NCBI GenBank assembly: GCA_009930305.1
Contig: RZYM01000004.1
Span: 62,001-126,000 of the forward strand
Length of the DNA stretch: 64,000 nt
Direction of reading: 5' to 3'
Origin: Bacteroidia bacterium
GTDB lineage: Bacteria > Bacteroidota > Bacteroidia > Bacteroidales > Paludibacteraceae
Part shown: positions 39,013 through 48,909 of the stretch, one piece after another
Numbering within the stretch: the first letter of the stretch is position 1
How the letters are laid out: every line of letters begins with the position of its first letter
The notes under the pieces: model-generated
Databases searched by the model: none
What the model was told of the DNA's origin: nothing
What the model saw: only the letters and a program-made list of their open reading frames with translations
Translations under genes and position numbers: made by a program

Positions 39013-40716
39013 TTATTTCTCCTCTCCTAATAAAATGTCAGTAACAGCACCACCTGCCGGTGTCATAGGATATACAAGACCAGCTTCTTCAACATTAACT
39101 ATTAACAAAAATGCTTTGTCATCGGCAATCATTTCGGTAATTGCATTATCTAATTCATCACGTTTCGAAACACATTTGCTTTTGATTCTGTATGCACTAG
39201 CAATCGCCTGAAAATCAGGATTAACCATAGGTGTATATGAGTAGCGTTTGTGGAAAAATAATTCTTGCCATTGACGTACCATACCTAAGTAATTGTTATT
39301 TAGAATGATGATTTTAACACCTAAATTTTCTTGCATTATAGTGCCAAGTTCTTGTAGTGTCATTTGGAAACCACCATCTCCACAGAACAAACATACCGTG
39401 CGATCGGGTGCAGCTATTTTTGCTCCTATTGCTGCAGGTATACCGAATCCCATGGTACCCAAACCACCGGATGTTACTACACTGCGTTTTTTGCTAAACT
39501 GAAAATATCTAATGGCAACCATTTGATTTTGTCCTACATCGGTTACCAATATTGCTTCTTTATTTGTTGCATCAGAGATTCTTTTGACAACTTCAGCCAT
39601 TTTGATCGGGCTATCGCTGCTTGGATTAAGGTCGTGTTTTATTACAGAGTTCAACTCTTGCTTGTAATAATCATCGAATGATGCGATCCATTCTGTATGT
39701 TTTGTTTCTTTAATAAGTGCTGTTACAGCAGGTATTGTTTCTTTAACATCACCAATTACAGCGAGGTCTGTTTTTATATTCTTATCTATTTCAGAAGGGT
39801 CTATATCAAAATGAATGATTTTAGCTTGTTTGGCATAGGCGTTGAGATCCCCGGTTATGCGGTCGTCAAAACGCATACCTATTGCTATTAAAACATCACA
39901 TTCGTTAGTTTTTAAATTAGGACCAATATTGCCGTGCATACCAAGCATACCTTTGTTTAAATGATAGTCTGTCGGCATAGCAGATTCGCCAAGCAGTGTC
40001 CATGCTGCAGGTATATCGGCTTTGTCGAGCATCTGCATTAATTCGTCTTCGGCTTGTCCTATAGTAACACCATGTCCGATGAGGGCAAATGGTTTTTTTG
40101 CATTGTTTATTAAATCGGCAGCTGCCTTTATTTTTTCAGGATTCATTTCAGGTACAGGGATATAGCTGCGTATAAAATTGCATACTTCAGGTTTGTAATC
40201 GACTTTTGCAAATTGTGCATTCTTTGTAAAATCAAGTACAACAGGACCCGGACGTCCGCTTTTAGCAATATAAAATGCTCTTGCAACAGCCCATGCAATC
40301 TCTTTGGGATCACGTATTTGATAACTCCATTTTGTTATTGGTTGTGTTATACCGACTAAGTCAGTTTCCTGAAATGCATCAGTTCCTAAGATACCTGCGG
40401 GAACTTGACCTGCAATTACTACCAAAGGGGTACTATCCATCTGTGCATCAGCAATACCTGTAATGGCATTTGTAGCACCCGGACCTGATGTTATTATAAC
40501 AACACCTGGTTTTCCACTTACACGAGCATATCCTTGTGCTGCATGTGTTGCTCCTTGTTCGTGACGCACTAAAATATGCCTTAGTTTGTCTTTGTAATCG
40601 TACAAAGCATCAAATACCGGAATTATTTGTCCACCGGGATACCCGAAAATAGTATCCGTCCCTTCGTTTAAAAGTGCTTCCATTAGGGCATAAGCACCTG
40701 CCATTGTATTTGCCAT
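39013..40716 (-). CDS. ilvB: Acetolactate synthase large subunit
   Basis: TIFGYPGGQIIPVFDALYDY, RHEQGATHAAQGYARVSGKPGVVIITSGPGATN. Confidence 0.97.
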   Translation of the reverse strand: MANTMAGAYALMEALLNEGTDTIFGYPGGQIIPVFDALYDYKDKLRHILVRHEQGATHAAQGYARVSGKPGVVIITSGPGATNAITGIADAQMDSTPLVVIAGQVPAGILGTDAFQETDLVGITQPITKWSYQIRDPKEIAWAVARAFYIAKSGRPGPVVLDFTKNAQFAKVDYKPEVCNFIRSYIPVPEMNPEKIKAAADLINNAKKPFALIGHGVTIGQAEDELMQMLDKADIPAAWTLLGESAMPTDYHLNKGMLGMHGNIGPNLKTNECDVLIAIGMRFDDRITGDLNAYAKQAKIIHFDIDPSEIDKNIKTDLAVIGDVKETIPAVTALIKETKHTEWIASFDDYYKQELNSVIKHDLNPSSDSPIKMAEVVKRISDATNKEAILVTDVGQNQMVAIRYFQFSKKRSVVTSGGLGTMGFGIPAAIGAKIAAPDRTVCLFCGDGGFQMTLQELGTIMQENLGVKIIILNNNYLGMVRQWQELFFHKRYSYTPMVNPDFQAIASAYRIKSKCVSKRDELDNAITEMIADDKAFLLIVNVEEAGLVYPMTPAGGAVTDILLGEEK

Positions 40717-40718
40717 AT

Positions 40719-41153
40719 CTATCTTTGTGTAAATAATAATTTCTTTTTAAAAATAAAATTCCATACAAACACTATAATTGTTGTAATTAACTTTGATAAC
40801 ATGTAATATATAGAACACAAACTTGTAAACACCCACATCAGTCCGATATTTAGAAGAATTCCGCTTAGTCCGATTAATAGGAAAACTGAAAATTCAACAA
40901 TCTTATCTTTTGTTCTGTGTTCATCAAATATCCAATAAATACTTAGTATATATGTAATTACCAATCCTACCGAAAACCCGCAGGCGCTTGATACTAAGTA
41001 ATGAAATCCTGCATATTCTGTCAAAATATATAGGGTTACATAATCAAAAACAAACGCCAACCCACCAGAGCATATATATCTGCATATTTGCACCAACGTG
41101 CTATGAGCAGGCTTTTTGCCAAGTACTTCTTTTATGAGCGTTATCAGGTTCAT
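40719..41153 (-). CDS. GtrA family membrane protein
   Basis: Four TM helices; QICRYICSGGLAFVFDYVTLYILTEYAGFHYLVSSACGFSVGLVITYILSIYWIF. Confidence 0.9.
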   Translation of the reverse strand: MNLITLIKEVLGKKPAHSTLVQICRYICSGGLAFVFDYVTLYILTEYAGFHYLVSSACGFSVGLVITYILSIYWIFDEHRTKDKIVEFSVFLLIGLSGILLNIGLMWVFTSLCSIYYMLSKLITTIIVFVWNFIFKKKLLFTQR

Positions 41154-41890
41154 GTAAATAATTTAGAATACATAAGTTTCCATTTGCACAGTTTGTATAC
41201 AATTGATACTCTGATAACTCCGAGCCCATAAATTGTACTGCGTTTTAAATTAATTGATGATGCATCGTCAAAATATTTGGTAGGGCAGGTTATTTCTCCT
41301 ATTTCGTAACCTTTCATAAATATTTGTGCCAGCATTTCGTTGTCAAAAATAAAATCGTCAGAATCGACATTGTAATTTATATTTCTTAGTACTTGTGCCG
41401 AAAATGCTCTGTATCCTGAATGATATTCTGACAGTTTTTGATGTAACAAAATATTTTCAAATAATGTCAGGCATCTGTTAGACACGTATTTAATAATAGG
41501 CATCCCTCCTTTTAATGCACCCATACCTAAAATCCGTGAGGCCATAACAACAGGGTATAAATCATTGGCGATTAAGTATGATATTGAATGTATTAACTTT
41601 GGAGTATATTGATAATCAGGATGTAACATAATAATTATATCGGCTCCTAATTCCAATGCTCTATTGTAACACGTTTTCTGATTGCCTCCATAACCTTTGT
41701 TCTTTTCGTGAATCAGAACTTCTTTTATACCAAGTTCTTTGGCTTTGGCAATGGTATTATCTTTACTGCAATCGTCAGTTAAAATCACTTCATCAACAAT
41801 GTCGAGAGGGATTTCTTTATATGTTTGCTCCAATGTTTTTTCTGCATTGTAAGCAGGCATTACAACTACGATTTTTTTTTCGTTTAGCAT
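41150..41890 (-). CDS. Glycosyltransferase family 2 (polyprenyl-phosphate sugar transferase-like)
   Basis: KIVVVMPAYNAEKTLEQTYKEIPLDIVDEVILTDDCSKDNT, IIMLHPDYQYTP. Confidence 0.92.
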   Translation of the reverse strand: MLNEKKIVVVMPAYNAEKTLEQTYKEIPLDIVDEVILTDDCSKDNTIAKAKELGIKEVLIHEKNKGYGGNQKTCYNRALELGADIIIMLHPDYQYTPKLIHSISYLIANDLYPVVMASRILGMGALKGGMPIIKYVSNRCLTLFENILLHQKLSEYHSGYRAFSAQVLRNINYNVDSDDFIFDNEMLAQIFMKGYEIGEITCPTKYFDDASSINLKRSTIYGLGVIRVSIVYKLCKWKLMYSKLFT

Positions 41891-41891
41891 T

Positions 41892-43553
41892 TTAATAAAT
41901 TTGTGGTTTGCGAACATAAAAAGCAAACCCATTCTTTTTATTTATCAGTTTTGCATCTTGAACTTCTGATTCGAAACTGCTTACTTCCAATGAAATATCT
42001 TTAAGTACAAAATAACAATCTTTGTCTAACTGCCCATGCATTAAATATTGTGCATCTGCATTTTTGTTTTGTATTTGTCTGTCAGAGTAAAAGTACTGTG
42101 CGTAACTTTTAAAATACGGCAAATATATATAGCAATCTTCAGTCTTTTTACTTTCATAAAACTCAATGGCAGCAGCCTGAGAATATTTCTCAACTTGTGG
42201 AACTATAAATAATAATGCCGAATATATGAATATTATGCTTGATGCACACATAATGCTAAAATTCTTATAGCTAAGTATTTTATTTGATTTAATGCACATC
42301 CACACAACGCCTAATATAAAAATAAGACTGAATGCAAACTCAAATCCGTACCAAGTAGCATTTGCTTGCATGTTTCCTATAGCAAACTCATCTAATATGT
42401 ATGGGTATAATAAATGCTTGAAATTGTCGAATTGTGTTACCAAAGTAACTGCAAAACCAAGCAAGCAAGCCATTATTATTAGTAAAATCTTTACATATTT
42501 AGGCATCACTGTTTTCCCATTCATGTATCTTTCGCATGCAAATGCCGCAATAAATGTTAGTGGGAAATAGCACATTGACGAGTAGTGTATGATTTTAGTT
42601 CTGACTATTGAGAATAAAATTAAAACTACCCAGAACAGAATCATCATCCATTTGTAAAAACGCTTGAATGATTCATCTTTTTCTGTATTTGTTATTTTAT
42701 AGTTGAATGCCGGCAATGACAATATTGATGCAGGGAACACTCCTATAAAAAGAATCACAAAATGATACAGAGGGAATCCTCCATGTCCTGCGTCTTTTGT
42801 TTCAAATAATCGTATTTGGTAAACAATAAAATCTTGTATTATTGAAAAATTTCCATCAATTATTTGTAAGATAAACCATAACCCTCCGGTTAATGCTAGT
42901 ATAATAAAAAACAATATAGCTTGATGCCATTTAAAATTTAATTTAAAGTTGTTGGTAATAAGATATATGCAAAAAGTTAAACAGAATATCAATAATCCGA
43001 CAGGTCCTTTAGTTAATATTGCTAAGCCTAAGAAAAAAGCTGATGCAAAAACTTTGATGGTGCTGTGTTTCCTATTTCCGGGGTCTGTGAAAATTATAAA
43101 ATAATATGTTCCCAGAAATATAAATAGATTGAACCACGGGTCGATAATTCCACTTTTAAAATACATAAATGGCAATAATGAACATGCGTATAACATTGTC
43201 CACAACAGTCCGAAACGTCTGTCTCTTATTTTACTGCCTATATTATATAATACGAGCAATGTTATGATTCCGCATATTGCATCAGGTATACGAGCAGCAA
43301 ATTCATTAATTCCGAATAATTTCATCGAAACTACTTGCATCCAAATAAATAAGGGGGGTTTCTCCCAGAATTGTTCATAATTTATTTGTACTGTAAGATA
43401 ATCGCCGCTCATAATCATTTCGCGAGCAGACTCTGCAAAATTGATTTCATCCCAATCGAATAGATGAACTGAACCTATTCCTGGTATAAAAAATAATGCT
43501 GCTGCAATAGCAATACCTATTTGAATTAATATATTTTCTGTCTTTGCACTCAT
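41892..43553 (-). CDS. ArnT-like glycosyltransferase (GT39/GT83 type)
   Basis: FDWDEINFAESAREMIMSGDYLTVQINYEQFWEKPPLFIWMQ motif; multiple TM helices. Confidence 0.88.
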   Translation of the reverse strand: MSAKTENILIQIGIAIAAALFFIPGIGSVHLFDWDEINFAESAREMIMSGDYLTVQINYEQFWEKPPLFIWMQVVSMKLFGINEFAARIPDAICGIITLLVLYNIGSKIRDRRFGLLWTMLYACSLLPFMYFKSGIIDPWFNLFIFLGTYYFIIFTDPGNRKHSTIKVFASAFFLGLAILTKGPVGLLIFCLTFCIYLITNNFKLNFKWHQAILFFIILALTGGLWFILQIIDGNFSIIQDFIVYQIRLFETKDAGHGGFPLYHFVILFIGVFPASILSLPAFNYKITNTEKDESFKRFYKWMMILFWVVLILFSIVRTKIIHYSSMCYFPLTFIAAFACERYMNGKTVMPKYVKILLIIMACLLGFAVTLVTQFDNFKHLLYPYILDEFAIGNMQANATWYGFEFAFSLIFILGVVWMCIKSNKILSYKNFSIMCASSIIFIYSALLFIVPQVEKYSQAAAIEFYESKKTEDCYIYLPYFKSYAQYFYSDRQIQNKNADAQYLMHGQLDKDCYFVLKDISLEVSSFESEVQDAKLINKKNGFAFYVRKPQIY

Positions 43554-43559
43554 AAAAAG

Positions 43560-45392
43560 TTAATCAATTAAGCGAACAGCTCCTTTGTCAGCAGAACTAA
43601 CTAAAGATGCGTATGCTCTCAAAGCTTTTGATATTTCGCGATTTCGTCCTATTGGTTTAAAGGCATCTTTACCGCGTGCTTCTTCTTCTTTTCTGCGTGC
43701 GGCTAACTCTGCATCACTCAATTTTACATTAATGCTGCGAGCCGGTATATCTATCTCTATAATGTCGCCATCTTTTATTAAACCTATATTTCCACCTGAT
43801 GCAGCTTCCGGTGAAATGTGACCTATACTTAGTCCTGATGTACCTCCTGAAAAACGTCCGTCAGTTATTAAGGCGCATTCTTTACCCAAGTGGCGTGATT
43901 TGATGTATGAAGTAGGGTAGAGCATCTCTTGCATACCCGGTCCACCTTTAGGCCCTTCGTGTGTGATAACAACTACGTCTCCTGCTTGAACTTTATTGCC
44001 TAAGATACCGTCACAAGCTGATTCTTGTGAGTTAAACACAACAGCTTTGCCGCTAAATTTCCATAAACTTTCGTCAACGCCTGCAGTTTTAATAACGCAT
44101 CCGTCTATGGCGATATTTCCTTTTAAAACGCCAAGTCCACCATCTTTGGTATAGGCGTGAGCCATATCTCTTATGCAACCTTCTGCACGGTCCGTATCAA
44201 AATTGTTGTATGTGGTATTTTGTGAACCTAATTCCAAATTGAATTTATTGCAAGGTGCACTTGAATATATGCGTTTTGCATCGTCTGAAATGTTATCTGA
44301 GCATATATCATATGCTTTAATAACTTCTCCTACTGTCATGCCGTCAACTCGTTTTGCTTCTGTATGTAGCAAACCGCCTTTTGCCAATTCATTTAATATC
44401 CCGAGTACACCTCCTGCGCGATTTACATCTTGCAAGTGGTATTTTGCTGTATTAGGGGCTACTTTACACAAACATGGTGTTTTGCGAGATAGTTGGTCTA
44501 TGTCTTCCATTGTAAAATCAACTTCTGCTTCGTGTGCAATAGCGAGCAAGTGCAAAACAGTATTGGTAGAACCGCCCATTGCAATGTCTAATGTCATAGA
44601 ATTTAAAAATGCATTACGTGTTGCAATACTTCTAGGTAAAACGCTTTCGTCTCCGTTTTCGTAGTACGCAAGTGCATTTTTTACAATCTGTTTTGCAGCA
44701 TCCATAGCTAATCTTCTACGATTTGCGTGTGTAGCTAATATAGTTCCATTGCCCGGAAGCGCCATTCCAAGTGCTTCATTAAGGCAATTCATTGAATTCG
44801 CTGTGAACATACCTGAACAACATCCGCAACTAGGACATGCGCTATGTTCGATTTCGTTTACATCTTTATCCGAAACGCTTGTATCTGCCGATTTTATCAT
44901 TGCATCAATAAGATCCAAGTGTTGTCCTTTCCATTCTCCGGCTTCCATAGGTCCGCCTGATACAAAAACTGCAGGGATGTTTAGTCGCATAGCTGCAATA
45001 AGCATACCCGGGGTTATTTTATCGCAATTGCTTATACAAATCATTGCATCAGCTTTGTGTGCGTTAACCATATATTCAACGCTATCTGCAATAATATCTC
45101 TACTTGGTAGGGAATATAACATGCCATCATGTCCCATTGCTATACCATCATCAATTGCAATTGTGTTAAATTCAGCAGCGAAACAACCTAAGCTTTCAAT
45201 TTCAGCTTTGATTTCTTGTCCTATTTCGTGTAAATGTACGTGTCCGGGAACAAATTGTGTGAATGAGTTGACAACAGCAATAATAGGTTTGCCTACTTGA
45301 TTCGGTTTCATACCATTAGCACGCCACAAAGCTCTGGCTGCTGCCATTCTTCTGCCTTGTGTACACTGATCGCTTCTAAGAGAATGTTTCAT
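43560..45392 (-). CDS. ilvD: Dihydroxy-acid dehydratase
   Basis: [68 protein letters not shown]. Confidence 0.97.
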   Translation of the reverse strand: MKHSLRSDQCTQGRRMAAARALWRANGMKPNQVGKPIIAVVNSFTQFVPGHVHLHEIGQEIKAEIESLGCFAAEFNTIAIDDGIAMGHDGMLYSLPSRDIIADSVEYMVNAHKADAMICISNCDKITPGMLIAAMRLNIPAVFVSGGPMEAGEWKGQHLDLIDAMIKSADTSVSDKDVNEIEHSACPSCGCCSGMFTANSMNCLNEALGMALPGNGTILATHANRRRLAMDAAKQIVKNALAYYENGDESVLPRSIATRNAFLNSMTLDIAMGGSTNTVLHLLAIAHEAEVDFTMEDIDQLSRKTPCLCKVAPNTAKYHLQDVNRAGGVLGILNELAKGGLLHTEAKRVDGMTVGEVIKAYDICSDNISDDAKRIYSSAPCNKFNLELGSQNTTYNNFDTDRAEGCIRDMAHAYTKDGGLGVLKGNIAIDGCVIKTAGVDESLWKFSGKAVVFNSQESACDGILGNKVQAGDVVVITHEGPKGGPGMQEMLYPTSYIKSRHLGKECALITDGRFSGGTSGLSIGHISPEAASGGNIGLIKDGDIIEIDIPARSINVKLSDAELAARRKEEEARGKDAFKPIGRNREISKALRAYASLVSSADKGAVRLID

Positions 45393-45416
45393 ATTTTGTT
45401 ATGTTAAGTTTTACAG

Positions 45417-45458
45417 AAAAAAAAACCTTCCCCATTTTGGCGGGAAAGGTTTTTTTTG
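45417..45458 (-). terminator. Intrinsic terminator in the ilv leader (attenuator)
   Basis: Minus strand AACCTTTCCC-GCCAAAAT-GGGGAAGGTT followed by a T9 run (counting the two stem T's), 25 nt before ilvD ATG; flanking A8 can extend the stem. Confidence 0.88.
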
Positions 45459-45490
45459 ATATCAATTCACATACCCGTCTTCATGAATGT

Positions 45491-45541
45491 TTATACCTTC
45501 AAGACTACAAAACCCACGACTACGGATACAATAACTTTCAT
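45491..45541 (-). CDS. Val-rich leader peptide for ilv operon attenuation (MKVIVSVVVGFVVLKV)
   Basis: ATG AAA GTT ATT GTA TCC GTA GTC GTG GGT TTT GTA GTC TTG AAG GTA TAA; 8 Val, 1 Ile, 1 Leu in 16 codons; promoter upstream, terminator downstream. Confidence 0.85.
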   Translation of the reverse strand: MKVIVSVVVGFVVLKV

Positions 45542-45560
45542 TTTTCTTCTTATTAGACCA

Positions 45561-45589
45561 CAAAAGTACAATTTTTTTTTGAAAACAAA
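45561..45589 (-). promoter_or_regulatory. ilv operon promoter: -33 TTTG (45586-45589) and -7 TACTTTTG (45561-45568)
   Basis: Exact consensus elements, 17 nt spacer, placing the start just upstream of the leader ATG. Confidence 0.7.
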
Positions 45590-45788
45590 GAATTAAATTG
45601 CTATTATAAATGTAATAACATGTTATTTTGATATTCTATTGTTCAGAGATATAGCTATATTTTTGTGTTTAATGATGTATTAAGGTTAATTATTGATACA
45701 AAATTTCACTCTAATACGTTTGCTTAAAAGAAGTCGAAAAATTGCTCATAAGTTTATTTATTTTATTGTTGCCTCACGATTAAATTAT

Positions 45789-45796
45789 TATCTTTG
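45789..45796 (+). promoter_or_regulatory. Bacteroidota -7 element (TATCTTTG) for the phosphohexomutase gene
   Basis: TAnnTTTG match 22 nt before ATG. Confidence 0.5.
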
Positions 45797-45817
45797 CCAA
45801 CCGAATAAAATGAAAAC

Positions 45818-47566
45818 ATGGAAAACAATTTACTATTGGATGTTCGTAAGAAAGCTGAGGTATGGCTTAACGGAGATTACGATCAAGACACAAAAAATCA
45901 AATAAAAGCTTTACTTGATAACGAAGACACTACCGATTTGATAGAATCTTTTTATAAAGATTTAGAATTCGGAACAGGTGGTTTACGCGGTATTATGGGT
46001 GTCGGTACAAATCGAATGAATATTTATACCGTAGGAGCAGCTACTCAAGGCTTGGCAAATTTCTTAAAAAAAGAATTTGGTAAAACAAAACAAATTAAAG
46101 TTGTTGTAGGTTATGATTGTAGAAACAATAGCCGCTTGTTTGCTGAAACAACAGCCAATATTTTTTCTGCAAATGGAATAAAAGTTTATTTGTTTGAGAA
46201 TCTACGTCCAACTCCCGAAATTTCATTTGCTATTCGCGAATTAGGCTGCCAAAGTGGTGTAGTAGTAACAGCAAGTCATAATCCAAAAGAGTATAATGGA
46301 TACAAGGCTTATTGGGAAGATGGTGCGCAAGTAATTCCTCCATACGACACAGGCATCATTTCTGAGGTAAATAAAATCAAACATATAGAGAATATCCATT
46401 TTGAGGGTAATCCTGAATTGATAGAAATTATAGGTGAGAATATCGACAATCTATTTTTAGATAAAATCAAAAAATTGTCTTTGTCACCTGACTCCATATC
46501 TCGTAATAAAGATATGAAGATTGTATATACTCCAATACACGGAACCGGTATAACATTGATACCTAAGGCATTGAAAATGTATGGATTTACCAATATTATT
46601 GATGTACCTGAGCAAAATGTAATAAGTGGAGATTTTCCAACAGTTAAATCTCCAAATCCGGAAGAACCTGCAGCTTTAAAATTGGCTGTAGATAAGGCTA
46701 GTTCTGTTGATGCAGATATAGTTATGGCTTCAGACCCAGATGCAGACCGTATGGGTATAGCTGTAAAGAATGATAAGGGCGAATGGATTTTAGTTAATGG
46801 TAATCAAACAGCACAAATGCTAGTTTATTACTTGATTCGTCGTTATAAAGAATTAGGACGTTTAAAGGGTAAAGAATATATTGTTAAAACAATAGTAACC
46901 ACAGAGCAAATAGCTGAGATTGCTAAACGCTATAAAGTTCCTTATTTTGATTGCTATACAGGTTTCAAATGGATTGCTGCGATTATTCGTGAGCAGGAAG
47001 GGAAAAAACAATACATAGGTGGTGGAGAAGAAAGCTACGGATTCTTGGTTGAAGACTTTGTTCGTGATAAAGATGCAGTGTCATCTTGTGTTATTATGGC
47101 AGAAATTGCAGCCTGGGCAAAAGATAATGGCAAAACAGTTTACGAGCTATTACAAGATATTTATTTGGAATTTGGATTCTCTAAAGAAAAAGGAATATCT
47201 GTAGTTAAAAAAGGGAAATCGGGTGCCGAAGAAATCAAGAAGATGATGACTCAATTTCGTAGTTGTCCTCCTAAAGAAATAGCAGGTTCTAAGGTTACAA
47301 TTATTAAAGACTATAATGCATTGCGCATGATAGATTTAGCTGCCGGAGCAACAACTAATATGGAAATGCCTGAAACTGCAAATGTATTGCAATACTTTAC
47401 AGAAGATGGTACTAAAATATCTGTCAGACCTTCAGGAACAGAACCGAAAATCAAATTTTACGTAGAAGTTAGACTTCCATTGAAATCGCGCGAAGAATTT
47501 GATGCTGTTGATGCTGCTGCAGAAGAAAAAATTTTGGCAGTTAAGAAATCCCTGCATTTAGATTAA
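45818..47566 (+). CDS. Phosphoglucomutase/phosphomannomutase family (phospho-sugar mutase)
   Basis: FGTGGLRGIMGVGTNRMNIYT, VVTASHNPKEYNGYKAYW, ASDPDADRMGIAV, SVRPSGTEPKIKFY. Confidence 0.95.
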   Translation: MENNLLLDVRKKAEVWLNGDYDQDTKNQIKALLDNEDTTDLIESFYKDLEFGTGGLRGIMGVGTNRMNIYTVGAATQGLANFLKKEFGKTKQIKVVVGYDCRNNSRLFAETTANIFSANGIKVYLFENLRPTPEISFAIRELGCQSGVVVTASHNPKEYNGYKAYWEDGAQVIPPYDTGIISEVNKIKHIENIHFEGNPELIEIIGENIDNLFLDKIKKLSLSPDSISRNKDMKIVYTPIHGTGITLIPKALKMYGFTNIIDVPEQNVISGDFPTVKSPNPEEPAALKLAVDKASSVDADIVMASDPDADRMGIAVKNDKGEWILVNGNQTAQMLVYYLIRRYKELGRLKGKEYIVKTIVTTEQIAEIAKRYKVPYFDCYTGFKWIAAIIREQEGKKQYIGGGEESYGFLVEDFVRDKDAVSSCVIMAEIAAWAKDNGKTVYELLQDIYLEFGFSKEKGISVVKKGKSGAEEIKKMMTQFRSCPPKEIAGSKVTIIKDYNALRMIDLAAGATTNMEMPETANVLQYFTEDGTKISVRPSGTEPKIKFYVEVRLPLKSREEFDAVDAAAEEKILAVKKSLHLD

Positions 47567-47581
47567 TACAGTAAAATAAAT

Positions 47582-47623
47582 AAAAGAATAGGCATACATC
47601 ACATGATGTATGCCTATTCTTTT
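47582..47623. terminator. Bidirectional terminator between the convergent mutase and corA genes
   Basis: AAAAGAATAGGCATACATCA-ca-TGATGTATGCCTATTCTTTT, 20-bp perfect stem. Confidence 0.9.
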
Positions 47624-47639
47624 TTGTGCATAATTTGTA

Positions 47640-48572
47640 TTAGAACCAGCGTTTCTTAATAAAGAATCCGGTAGTGAAGGCAGTTATTAATATTGATGTT
47701 AAAATAACAATCAAGAATGTCCAATTAAAAATTGTAGTTCCTGATTCTAAGTTCATACCAAAATAACTTGCTATCAATGTAGGCATCATTAATACAATAG
47801 ATATTGTCGTTAAACGTTTCATAACAACATTCAAATTATTTGATATGACTGATGCGTAGGCATCCATCATTCCACTTAGAATGTCGCTATATATATTTGT
47901 CATTTCCAAAGCCTGTTTTGATTCAATTTCAACGTCCTCAACAAGTTCCGGATCGTATAAATCTTTTGTATTACGTAAATTTTTAAGCCTATGAGTCAGT
48001 ATTTCGTTTCCACGAAGCGAAGTCGTGAAAAAAACAAGGCATTTCTCTAATTTTAGCAAGGTTTGTAAATCTTCATTCCGAATAGAATTTTCGAGTTGCT
48101 TTTCTGCAATTTTTGTACGATTGTTAATTTGTTTCAAGTACTTCAAAAACCATATACTTGATGACAAAAGCAGACGAAATACAAAGTTTAAATTATCTGT
48201 TCGTTCAATATTTTTGCGTTTGGTATATTGTATAAAGTCAGTTATAAGATCTGTTTGATAGAAACACACAGATACAAATACATCGTCCTTAAAAATTATA
48301 CCTAGAGGCACCGTAGTAAATGGAACAGAGTTAAAATCTTCTGTTTCTTTACAAGGTATACGCATTAAAATAAAACACCAGCCATCTTCAACTTCGATAC
48401 GAGGTCTTTCGTCCATATCTTCAATATCTTCGTAAAAAGCAGAAGGTACGTGCAATTCATTTATAATGTAATCAGCATCGCTTTGAGTAGGTTTTACAAT
48501 ATTAACCCAGCAGTTGGGTTCCCATTGTTGGCAGGGAACAAGTCCGTTCCCGTTTTTCAAAAAGGTTCTCAT
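47640..48572 (-). CDS. corA: CorA-family magnesium transporter
   Basis: C-terminal MMPTLIASYFGMNLESG (YGMN-like motif), two TM helices; start at MRTFLKNG preceded by GGAGGAAAACC. Confidence 0.93.
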   Translation of the reverse strand: MRTFLKNGNGLVPCQQWEPNCWVNIVKPTQSDADYIINELHVPSAFYEDIEDMDERPRIEVEDGWCFILMRIPCKETEDFNSVPFTTVPLGIIFKDDVFVSVCFYQTDLITDFIQYTKRKNIERTDNLNFVFRLLLSSSIWFLKYLKQINNRTKIAEKQLENSIRNEDLQTLLKLEKCLVFFTTSLRGNEILTHRLKNLRNTKDLYDPELVEDVEIESKQALEMTNIYSDILSGMMDAYASVISNNLNVVMKRLTTISIVLMMPTLIASYFGMNLESGTTIFNWTFLIVILTSILITAFTTGFFIKKRWF

Positions 48573-48579
48573 TGGTTTT

Positions 48580-48674
48580 CCTCCAAATGTTAAAAGAATG
48601 GAGGAGACCAAATCCCTCCATTCTAAATGATTGTTTGTTCCGGATGATAATCGTCCATGTTTATTTTAGAATGG
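48580..48674 (-). ncRNA. Candidate structured 5' leader (RNA switch) of corA
   Basis: CCATTCTAAA (48665-48674), TTTAGAATGGAGG (48615-48627), TCCTCCATTCT (48595-48605) and TGGAGGA (48579-48585) can form mutually exclusive stems of 10, 10 and 7 bp; last contains the SD. Confidence 0.6.
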
Positions 48675-48683
48675 TTACGGCTG

Positions 48684-48691
48684 CAAATGTA
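48684..48691 (-). promoter_or_regulatory. Bacteroidota -7 element (TACATTTG) for corA
   Basis: TAnnTTTG match just upstream of the structured leader. Confidence 0.5.
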
Positions 48692-48849
48692 GCGATAAAT
48701 TTTGGAATGTGAAATATGCAACAAATAAACAATTCAATTAATTCAGCATTTTTTTTTCTATGTGTGTAACCAAGCCCGAAATAAAATTGTTGTATGTACA
48801 ATTGCTGTTAAATAGTATTTTTGTTTTGTTGCTATTGATATAAACATAA

Positions 48850-48890
48850 TTAAAGGGTACAAATTACATAATGCAATTTGTACCCTTTAA
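48850..48890. terminator. Terminator hairpin after ddh
   Basis: TTAAAGGGTACAAATT-acataatgc-AATTTGTACCCTTTAA, 16-bp perfect stem. Confidence 0.75.
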
Positions 48891-48909
48891 TTTATTAGTT
48901 TAGAGTTGA

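Noticed and set aside
45614-45627. AATAACATGTTATT palindrome between ilv leader and the mutase gene
   Set aside because: Short AT-rich palindrome not aligned with a promoter element; expected by chance.
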